A stretch of DNA of 64,000 nucleotides from DATKCT01 sp035513055 (GTDB lineage: Bacteria > Verrucomicrobiota > Verrucomicrobiia > Verrucomicrobiales > DEV007): the NCBI GenBank assembly GCA_035513055.1, contig DATKCT010000180.1:17034-81033 (forward strand). Reading direction: 5' to 3'. Position numbers and translations under genes: made by a program. Below, in pieces: positions 16,200 through 22,394 of this stretch. Under the pieces are notes generated by a model. The model was not told the origin of the DNA and ran no database searches. It saw nothing but the letters and a program-made list of their open reading frames with translations. Within the stretch, counting starts at the first letter, position 1. Every line of letters begins with the position of its first letter.

Positions 16200-17314
16200 C
16201 AGGAAGGATCCTCAGGTTGAGCGACGGGAAGTTCAGCGCGGAAGCGAGCGCCTTGTCCGGGCGGCGAAACCAGCGCAAGGCTCCCGTGCATTCTCGTCAT
16301 GAGCCGTTTGGCGATGTGCAATCCAAGACCTGAGGACGGCTCTCCGCCCGTGGGCCGGGCGCTCAATTTCGCATAACGCTGAAACAACCGGGTCCGGTCT
16401 TCTTCGGAGAATCCCGGCCCGGTGTCGGTGACTTCCACGACGACGCGCTCGTCCTCATCCTCGGACGAAAGAGCGACGTCGACGCGTCCGCCACGAGGCC
16501 CGAACTTGACCGCATTAGAGATGAGGTTGTCGACAACCTGCCGAAAGGCATTGGCGTCGCCCAGCGCCCACAGTTCCTCATTCGCCGGTTCATAGACCAC
16601 CTCCACCTGCTTCACCGCAGCGGCATCCCGGTGATGCCGCACCAACTCCTGCACGATGCCGCCGGCGTCGAAAGCCGCGGCGACCAAACGGGTCTGCGCC
16701 GGTTCCTGGTTAGTGAGCAGCCTCTGAATGAAGGCGAGCATTCGCTGGCTCGACTCTTCGATCTCTTTGATGAGGCGGACGGAACGCTCCGGCAAACTGC
16801 CATTACGTTCCAGCAACAAGCGAGCGCCCATGAGGACTCCGGACACGTGGTTTTTCAGGTCGTGCGCGAGCATGCCCAGCAAGGCATCCTTGTCCGCGGC
16901 AAGGGCCTCGATAGCGTCGCGCGACTCCTTCAAGGACAGGTGGGCCCTCACCCTGGAGATGAGTTCGGAACGGTTGTAGGGTTTGGTGACGTAATCCACG
17001 CCGCCCGTCTCCAGGGCTTTGACCACGGTATCCTTGTCGACAGAGGCGGAAACGAAAATGATGGGGATATCGGCCCAATCGGGATTCTCCTTGATTTTCC
17101 GGCACAGAGTCACCCCGTCGATGTCGGGCAGCCCGATGTCCAAGAGAATCAAGTCGGGCTGGCGGACCGAGAGTCGCTGCAGGGCTTGATTGCCATCGGA
17201 GGCTGGAACCAAATCGTAGCCCATTTTTGTGAGAATGGCCCCGAGAATCCGGAGATTCTCCTCCTGGTCGTCGATGACCAGCAGGGTTTGGCGCCTGGCA
17301 TCGGGGTCTTTCAT
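16199..17314 (-). CDS. receiver-histidine kinase
   Basis: 371 residues, soluble, with no membrane segment. An N-terminal receiver domain (about 10-125; acceptor D59 in LILLDIGLPDIDG, KPYNRSE) is fused to a HisKA dimerisation domain with the phospho-histidine H151 in MLAHDLKNHVSG. A HATPase domain follows (N-box DNLISNAVKF, G1 DTGPGFSEED, G2 SSGLGLHIAK). This order, receiver before kinase, suggests that it takes phosphate or a signal from the upstream hybrid kinase and then controls the downstream sigma54 activator. Its start and stop both overlap neighbours (ATGA upstream, TGATG downstream), which indicates equimolar translation of the three proteins. Confidence 0.9.
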   Translation of the reverse strand: MKDPDARRQTLLVIDDQEENLRILGAILTKMGYDLVPASDGNQALQRLSVRQPDLILLDIGLPDIDGVTLCRKIKENPDWADIPIIFVSASVDKDTVVKALETGGVDYVTKPYNRSELISRVRAHLSLKESRDAIEALAADKDALLGMLAHDLKNHVSGVLMGARLLLERNGSLPERSVRLIKEIEESSQRMLAFIQRLLTNQEPAQTRLVAAAFDAGGIVQELVRHHRDAAAVKQVEVVYEPANEELWALGDANAFRQVVDNLISNAVKFGPRGGRVDVALSSEDEDERVVVEVTDTGPGFSEEDRTRLFQRYAKLSARPTGGEPSSGLGLHIAKRLMTRMHGSLALVSPPGQGARFRAELPVAQPEDPS

Positions 17315-19446
17315 TCTGGCTTGGCTTGGCGCTCGAGGCTGGAAATCTCATCGGGAAACGCCCGGATCAGCCTCTCCATTTCGGAGAAGTTGAATTCCGC
17401 CGCCGCTCGCTCCAGGGCAATAGCAAAGCCTCCGAGGGAGCGGCATTGCTCACTTTCAGCCAAGTCGTGCAGATCGTGGGCAAAGGTCATCACGCCGGAA
17501 AGGAGCATTCCGTCGCGCAGCTCCGGCCAGCGCGTCGATTCCAATCCGTGGAGAGTCCTGATCAGTTCTCCCCATTCACCCGGCCGGGAGTCCATCGAAA
17601 CCGGAGCCCGCGGTTTTTCAGCGAGAGGCAGAAAACTGGCCATCTCTTTGAACAACTCAGCGCGCGAAAAGGGTTTGCGCACGTAGCCGTCGAAACCTTC
17701 GCGATCCGGTGGCGCGCCGTCCGGTTCGCTGAAGGCGGTTACGGCGATGACCGGGAGCACACGAAAACGCGGGTTGGACCGCAAGATCTTGATGGCTTCC
17801 AGTCCATCGAGCTTGGGCATCCGAATGTCCATGAACACGAGGTCGGGTTCCACGTCTTCGATGAGTTGTAAAGCATCTTGGCCGTTGGCGGCTATAAAGA
17901 GATCGTGATGTGTGTGGCGGAACATCTCCCTCATGAGTTGGCTGTTGGTGACGTTATCGTCGGCCGCGACGATTCGCGAGGCCTGCAGCCGGTTGAAATC
18001 CACGAACTCCCTCTCGGTGAGGGCGGAGGCTGGAAGCCGGTTGCTGACCGCCAGGTCGGGGAGTTCAATCACGAACTCAGCCCCTCGGCCCGGTTCGCTC
18101 TCGACGCGCACCGTGCCCCTCATGAGGGAGACGAAGCGATGAACGATGGCCAGACCCAAACCCGTCCCGTCCGATGTGGCGCCCGAACTGGGATTGTTAT
18201 GAACGAAGGGCTGGAAGATCCGCTCCTTTACCTCCGTCGCGATCCCGGGCCCGCTGTCGCTGACAGCGACGGTCAAGTCCCAACGGCTACTGTCATCCTG
18301 GCGGGGTTGACCCCGGACGGCTACGGAGACCTGCCCGGACTCGGTGAACTTGACGGCGTTGCCAATCAGATTGATGAGCACTTGTCGTAGGCGAACCTGA
18401 TCGAGCAGCAGGGACCTGGGAACGTCCTTCTCCACCGTGGATCGAAGGGTCAGCCCCTTCAGAGTCGCGTTCTCCCGGAAAAGCCGCTCGCAGAAGGTGA
18501 TCAGCGCGCGGATGTCCACCGGTTCCGGGTGCAGCTCCATCATTCCGGCTTCCAGCTTGGAGAGGTCCAGCACGTCATTGAGCAGTTGCAGCAGCGCCGT
18601 CCCCCCCGCAACGATGGATTCGGCATAGCGGCGCGTTGCGGGGTTATTGGCCTCGCCCAGGACCAATTCGCCAAACCCGAGGATGGCGTTGAGCGGGGTG
18701 CGAATCTCGTGGCTCATCATGGCCAGAAAGGAGGTGCTCTGACGTTGCCCTTCTTCCGCTCGCCGCCGCTCTACGGCATGCCCCTCGGCCCGCCGAATTT
18801 CCCCGATGATCCGGCGGATCAAGATGATGGCGATTCCGCCGATGCCGAGGGCCAAAATCCCGGTGGCAATAGAACTAAGCAGTCCGGCCTGCAAGTCCGT
18901 GTACATCGCGCTCGTCCTTTTCACCATGAGGCCATCCAGGCGGTCTTGTTCGACCTGCAGCAACTGCCGCAACTCGTCCATGGCTTCCTTGCCCTCACCC
19001 CGCAACACGAGCTGACTGGTCGCTATGCTCGGGTCATGTCGCCGGAGCGCGATGCTGTCCCGAGCCGATTCGATGAGCTTTTCCGCGAGAGCTTCGGCGT
19101 GGGTAACACGCCTAAACTCGGGCAGTCTCCCGCTGTCGGCGCCCTTGAGTCTCTTGAGCCGCTCCCACTCGAGGGGAAGAGCCTTGACCGCCCGCTCATA
19201 GGGAGCGACATAGGCCTCGTCTCCGGTCAAGAGGAATCCCCGCTGTCCGCTCACCACGTCTTGGACTAGCGAACGCGCTATATGCCAACTGATGATTTGC
19301 TGCTGGACCTCCCGCAGCTTCTGGATACTGCCGGTCAAGCGGTACCAGGTCACCCCGTTGAGCACAAGTGCGGCGACGGCCAGGATACCGGTGCAGCCGA
19401 TGACCAGGCTCAAGGCCTTGATCTCACGCTGGCGAGGCCCGGTCAT
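17311..19446 (-). CDS. CHASE3 hybrid sensor histidine kinase
   Basis: About 711 residues. A transmembrane helix near residue 20 and a second near 195 flank a periplasmic CHASE3 sensor domain with the signature VVSGQRGFLLTGDEAYVAPY. The cytoplasm holds HisKA (MMSHEIRTPLNAILGFGELV), HATPase (NLIGNAVKF, DSGPGI, GTGLGLAIV) and a receiver domain (LVFMDIRMPKLDGLEA, KPFSRAE). A C-terminal helical module follows; it lacks a recognisable HPt motif. The ATG at 19446 (MTGPRQREIK) is preferred, because an extension to 19551 would cover palindromic DNA and add no family similarity. First gene of the operon; its stop overlaps the next start (ATGA). The ligand is unknown. Confidence 0.9.
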   Translation of the reverse strand: MTGPRQREIKALSLVIGCTGILAVAALVLNGVTWYRLTGSIQKLREVQQQIISWHIARSLVQDVVSGQRGFLLTGDEAYVAPYERAVKALPLEWERLKRLKGADSGRLPEFRRVTHAEALAEKLIESARDSIALRRHDPSIATSQLVLRGEGKEAMDELRQLLQVEQDRLDGLMVKRTSAMYTDLQAGLLSSIATGILALGIGGIAIILIRRIIGEIRRAEGHAVERRRAEEGQRQSTSFLAMMSHEIRTPLNAILGFGELVLGEANNPATRRYAESIVAGGTALLQLLNDVLDLSKLEAGMMELHPEPVDIRALITFCERLFRENATLKGLTLRSTVEKDVPRSLLLDQVRLRQVLINLIGNAVKFTESGQVSVAVRGQPRQDDSSRWDLTVAVSDSGPGIATEVKERIFQPFVHNNPSSGATSDGTGLGLAIVHRFVSLMRGTVRVESEPGRGAEFVIELPDLAVSNRLPASALTEREFVDFNRLQASRIVAADDNVTNSQLMREMFRHTHHDLFIAANGQDALQLIEDVEPDLVFMDIRMPKLDGLEAIKILRSNPRFRVLPVIAVTAFSEPDGAPPDREGFDGYVRKPFSRAELFKEMASFLPLAEKPRAPVSMDSRPGEWGELIRTLHGLESTRWPELRDGMLLSGVMTFAHDLHDLAESEQCRSLGGFAIALERAAAEFNFSEMERLIRAFPDEISSLERQAKPE

Positions 19447-19462
19447 CGTTGCAGGCGCCGCG

Positions 19463-19481
19463 TGCTTGCAAATAGCAAGCA
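19463..19481. promoter_or_regulatory. putative NtrC-type upstream activator site
   Basis: TGCTTGC-aaata-GCAAGCA is a perfect inverted repeat (7-base arms, 5-base spacer) with the TGC...GCA ends typical of NtrC-family enhancer sites. It lies about 120-138 bases upstream of the candidate -24/-12 promoter and just upstream of the kinase operon start, so it could serve both directions. Confidence 0.5.
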
Positions 19482-19508
19482 AGAGGGGGCCAAATCCGTG
19501 CGTTCTGC

Positions 19509-19527
19509 CGTCCGGCGCCGCCGGACG
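19509..19527. promoter_or_regulatory. second inverted repeat in the divergent region
   Basis: CGTCCGGC-gcc-GCCGGACG, a perfect 8-base stem with a 3-base loop, between the putative activator site and the stress cluster. It could be a further operator or a structural hairpin; its base composition does not match the TGC...GCA site. Confidence 0.3.
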
Positions 19528-19599
19528 CGGTTCCGATGCCGGGAATCCCATTTACTCAACGCTTTCATCAACAATGAGTTATGAATAGCGAACGAGGCT

Positions 19600-19616
19600 G
19601 GGCATGGAGCGAGCTT
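19600..19616 (+). promoter_or_regulatory. candidate sigma54 (-24/-12) promoter
   Basis: Sequence GGGCATGGAGCGAGCTT. The invariant GG (19601-19602) and GC (19613-19614) are separated by exactly ten bases, and the -24 block GGCATG differs by one base from the consensus GGCACG. The -12 block is GAGCT instead of TTGCA. The expected start would be near 19626, shortly before the first gene of the stress cluster. Confidence 0.45.
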
Positions 19617-19644
19617 AAAAAAACGGGAATACCCATTGTTTTAT

Positions 19645-19920
19645 ATGAGCGAAGTCCCTCCGCACGCAAGCGCAAACCACTTCTCCCTGGCCGACCTCCT
19701 GCGCGAGCAGGCGCGGGATCTCTACGATGCGGAAAGGTCGCACCGGGCTCATCTCGGCGCCCTCGACCGGAGAGGCGTGGCCGCGGAATTGGCCGGTTAT
19801 TTGGAGAAAATTGCCGACGATATTTCGGACAACATCGAAATCCTCACTGAGATCTGCCGCCTGCTGCAAGTCTCTCCGGAAAGCAACATAACCATACACA
19901 CAACAGAACACAAGCCATGA
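19645..19920 (+). CDS. DUF892-like (YciE/YciF-type) helical protein
   Basis: 91 residues. The central part (LADLLREQARDLYDAERSHR, then ELAGYLEKIADDISDN and IEILTEICRLLQ) resembles the helical repeats of DUF892/YciE-type ferritin-like stress proteins, but it is about half the usual length. It may therefore be a short homologue or a truncated one. Start: ATG at 19645; a TTG at 19636 is possible. It overlaps the next gene by ATGA. With CsbD and DUF1328 it forms a three-gene envelope/general-stress cluster. It follows a candidate sigma54 promoter and is divergent from a sigma54 activator operon, so that operon is the likely regulator. Confidence 0.6.
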   Translation: MSEVPPHASANHFSLADLLREQARDLYDAERSHRAHLGALDRRGVAAELAGYLEKIADDISDNIEILTEICRLLQVSPESNITIHTTEHKP

Positions 19921-20102
19921 ACAAACTGGAATTCAGCGGAAGTTGGGATCAAGTCAAAGGCCGGCTCAAGCAAGCCTATGGAACCTTGACCGACAACGAT
20001 CTTACCTATGCAGAAGGGCGTGATGAAGAACTCCTCGGCAAGCTCAAATCCAAACTCGGCAAATCGGAAGAAGAGGTCCGCGAGATCATCCGGAACTGCT
20101 GA
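19917..20102 (+). CDS. CsbD family stress protein
   Basis: 61 residues with the complete CsbD/YjbJ pattern: FSGSWDQVKGRLKQAYG, LTDNDLTYAEGRDEELLGKL and a final helix EEEVREIIRN. CsbD proteins are small, acidic, cytoplasmic and strongly induced in general stress responses in many bacteria; their molecular role is unknown. Translation is coupled to the upstream DUF892-like gene through ATGA, and a DUF1328 gene follows 31 bases later. Confidence 0.92.
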   Translation: MNKLEFSGSWDQVKGRLKQAYGTLTDNDLTYAEGRDEELLGKLKSKLGKSEEEVREIIRNC

Positions 20103-20133
20103 ACCTTCAACCTCAACCCACCTCAAAACTATC

Positions 20134-20292
20134 ATGCTTCATTACGCCATCATCTTTCTCGTCGTCGCCATCATCGCGGCGGTGCTCGGCTTCAGTGGGA
20201 TCGCCGGATCGGCGGCCTGGATCGCGCAGATCCTATTCGTCGTGTTCCTTATCCTGGCCGTCGTGTCATTCTTGACGGGGCGGAAAGCCTGA
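20134..20292 (+). CDS. DUF1328 small membrane protein
   Basis: 52 residues, nearly all hydrophobic: MLHYAIIFLVVAIIAAVLG, FSGIAGSAAWIAQ, ILFVVFLILAVVSFLTGR. This is the two-helix DUF1328 (YtjA) family, whose genes often occur next to CsbD and DUF892 genes. The function is unknown; membrane association under stress is an inference from that context. The ATG at 20134 gives the exact family length. Confidence 0.9.
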   Translation: MLHYAIIFLVVAIIAAVLGFSGIAGSAAWIAQILFVVFLILAVVSFLTGRKA

Positions 20293-20321
20293 ACTCAGCC
20301 GCAATGTCCTGACGCCCAGCG

Positions 20322-20366
20322 GCGCCGGGGGGCGGCAGGCCACAACAACCTGCAGCCCGCCGGCGC
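20322..20366 (+). terminator. long imperfect hairpin after the stress cluster
   Basis: GCGCCGGgGGGCgGCAGG pairs with CCTGCaGCCCgCCGGCGC across a loop of about nine bases, 30 bases after the DUF1328 stop. No T tract follows, so it may act as an mRNA-end structure rather than a textbook terminator. Confidence 0.45.
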
Positions 20367-20376
20367 TCTGGCATTA

Positions 20377-20419
20377 TTAACCCGCATTTCTCACAGACTT
20401 TCTGCTGTGGCGCGCCGCA
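20377..20419. repeat. dispersed intergenic repeat, copy B
   Basis: Core AACCCGCATTTCTCACAG followed by CTTTCTGC and GTGGCGCGCCGCA. It aligns with copies A and C over about 42 bases and lies between two convergent transcription units. Confidence 0.5.
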
Positions 20420-20441
20420 CGCCAGCCTGCGTTCGTCCGGT

Positions 20442-21794
20442 TTACTCCGGATTGGATATCCGCCGGATCAGTTCCCCAGTCTTGTCCCCTTCCCGGGTCC
20501 CGTCGGCGTGGACATGAACATAGTCAAAAACCTCTTCCGCCGGAACGATAGCCTTCGCGCCTTTGGGCCGGCCGGATTCTAGGCCCGGTTCGTCCTCGAG
20601 GATTCCGCGCAAACTCTCGCCCGCCCAACTCTCCACTCCTAACCAACGGTATTCGCCATCGACACGCGCCTTGACCGAGAGCCGTTCCCCTTCCGGGAGA
20701 CCGGCTTCGATCTGTGGGCGCTTCTCGCGCAGGAGCTTTCGGGCCTCCTCGCTCAGCCTCAACAGTTCCTGCTGCCGGGACCGCAAGGCCAAGGTGGATG
20801 GGTCCGGTTCGAGCAAATGTTGCACAAGGAAACCCTGGCGCTCCGCCGGTGAACGTCCCGGATAGGTCGAGAAATCCACGGCCCAAAGCTGATTGTTGGG
20901 ATCGCCTTCGAGCGGATTCGCATCGCGAAAAGCCAGACCCGGCGCGATCGCTCCCCCTGGCAGTTTGAAGGCCTCCCGCAACTCCTCGCCGAAATACCCT
21001 GGAGCAGGGTTGAAAGGACCCCGCCGGCTGGCCTCGGCGATGAGAAACTCCAGGAGCCGGCCCAATGGGGTCCACCAACGCGGGTCGACGTCCTCCAACA
21101 CGTAATCCGGATACCCAAGCTTCCGCAGCCCCAGAGTCACGGCCCGAAAAGATCCCGTGTCGGTTTCGCCTCCGTGCACGACAACATGCCGGGCAATGAG
21201 GGGGCGGCCTTTCTCCTCGATCCGGTGCGCCGTCCACGAACCCGCCGAAAACATCTGCCGGGTCTGCTCGTCCCACACAAAACCTCCGGTGGCCTTCGCC
21301 AGTTCCCCGGCGAAGCGATCTGCTCTCGCGAGATACTCGAGATTCTTTGGTTCGACAGCAAAGAATTCCAGGAGACACACCTCACGGGAAGACGACAGGG
21401 CGGCGATTGCGTCCTCGCTTAGACCCACACCTTTCTGCCTGAGGAACGTAGGCGGCGGAACCGAGTAGTTCGCCGTGGGGACCATCCTGACGTGGAGAAA
21501 CAGGCCTTCCGCCGCCGTCGCCGCTTGTGCGGCGGGGCGGAAAGCGTTCTGGAAGGCGTCCCCCAGCAGGCGGTCGGCGGCAATCCCAAGAGACGCAGAG
21601 GGTTCCGGCGCGAAAAAGAGGGCGTAGTGAAAGTAGGCAGCGTTCCGCTTGGGCGCCTCCGCCTCCGCCTCCGCCTCCGCTTCGGCGGCTGGCGGCTCAG
21701 CGGCGGGTTCAGACTCGGCTCGGAGCGCGGGTCCCGCGGCGAGCAGCAGCAGCCCCCCGAGCCACCCAGACATCGCCCAAGCCCAGCGTCGCAT
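20442..21794 (-). CDS. exported protein with C-terminal DUF2314-like domain
   Basis: About 450 residues. A signal peptide (MRRWAWAMSGWLGGLLLLAA...) is followed by a low-complexity Ala-Glu repeat linker. A middle region of unknown family contains CLLEFFAVEPKN and RHVVVHGGETDTGSFRAVTLG. The last ~90 residues (GEYRWLGVESWAGESLRG, then GAKAIVPAEEVFDYVHV) look like DUF2314, a domain in which W, G and DW-type positions recur. I chose the ATG at 21794 because a signal peptide begins there; the longer upstream frame has no such feature. The Ala-Glu stretch is encoded by a GCCTCC (minus: GGAGGC) repeat that could vary in length. The role is unknown. Confidence 0.65.
   Translation of the reverse strand: MRRWAWAMSGWLGGLLLLAAGPALRAESEPAAEPPAAEAEAEAEAEAPKRNAAYFHYALFFAPEPSASLGIAADRLLGDAFQNAFRPAAQAATAAEGLFLHVRMVPTANYSVPPPTFLRQKGVGLSEDAIAALSSSREVCLLEFFAVEPKNLEYLARADRFAGELAKATGGFVWDEQTRQMFSAGSWTAHRIEEKGRPLIARHVVVHGGETDTGSFRAVTLGLRKLGYPDYVLEDVDPRWWTPLGRLLEFLIAEASRRGPFNPAPGYFGEELREAFKLPGGAIAPGLAFRDANPLEGDPNNQLWAVDFSTYPGRSPAERQGFLVQHLLEPDPSTLALRSRQQELLRLSEEARKLLREKRPQIEAGLPEGERLSVKARVDGEYRWLGVESWAGESLRGILEDEPGLESGRPKGAKAIVPAEEVFDYVHVHADGTREGDKTGELIRRISNPE
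21655..21678. repeat. GCCTCC hexamer tandem repeat
   Basis: Four perfect GCCTCC copies (24 bases) plus a partial unit. It encodes the alternating Ala-Glu linker just after the signal peptide of the DUF2314-type protein. Because the unit is six bases, copy-number change would keep the reading frame. Confidence 0.8.
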
Positions 21795-21965
21795 CACGCC
21801 GGCAACAAACCACGGGTCAACCGCAGGCGCAAACGCTTCCCCGGCGATCCGGGGGCATCGGCGGAGTAGTCCCCAGAGAGCCCTGGGAAGCCTTGGCCGC
21901 GGCTCAGATCCCGTCGACAAGATCCTTGGCAAGCCCTCGCCCAACAGGTATTCTCGCTGCCCGTG

Positions 21966-22292
21966 ATGCCGAAAGACGACATAACAATCGAGCTGACGAA
22001 ACGGGAGCGCGACCTCATTGCAGAATACGGATACCCGTTCGACGACATCAAGCGGCAAATCGAAGGAGCAAAGGACACCGCTGGCGCAGTGGAAATCACA
22101 GACGGCAGATACTGGTGGGAGCAAGTGATCGGCAACCTGTCGATCTCGATCAACGAAGATGCAGAAAGCGACTCACTGATTGAGGAACTGTGCCTTCTAG
22201 CTGATGAGATCGAGCTGATCCTGAAGGTCTACGACTCGCCGGAACAGAATGAGCGCAAGCCCCCCATTCGATTGCTGCCGGACACGGAATGA
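21966..22292 (+). CDS. small acidic hypothetical protein
   Basis: 108 residues, starting MPKDDITIELTKRERDLIAEYG, with no signal peptide or membrane segment. It is highly acidic and rich in predicted helix (IEELCLLADEIELILKVYD). The start is the ATG at 21966, immediately after an in-frame GTG. I do not recognise a family; the layout resembles small immunity-type or antitoxin-like proteins but no partner is adjacent. Its codon usage is visibly less GC-rich than its neighbours (many AAA, GAA, ATC and CAA codons), which suggests recent acquisition. It converges with the PQQ dehydrogenase gene. Confidence 0.55.
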   Translation: MPKDDITIELTKRERDLIAEYGYPFDDIKRQIEGAKDTAGAVEITDGRYWWEQVIGNLSISINEDAESDSLIEELCLLADEIELILKVYDSPEQNERKPPIRLLPDTE

Positions 22293-22394
22293 CGAGAAGG
22301 GTTGTTTGCGTCTCGCCCTAAGGATTTCCTGACCTCCTCCTCTCGACGGCCGCCGCAGTCGAGAACCCCGCATTTCATCCGAATCCGGGATCAC

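Noticed and set aside
18000..19446. HPt domain at the C terminus of the hybrid kinase
   Set aside because: The helical tail has a histidine (FAHDLHDL) but not the HxxKG-type HPt pattern; it resembles the non-catalytic tail common in hybrid kinases.
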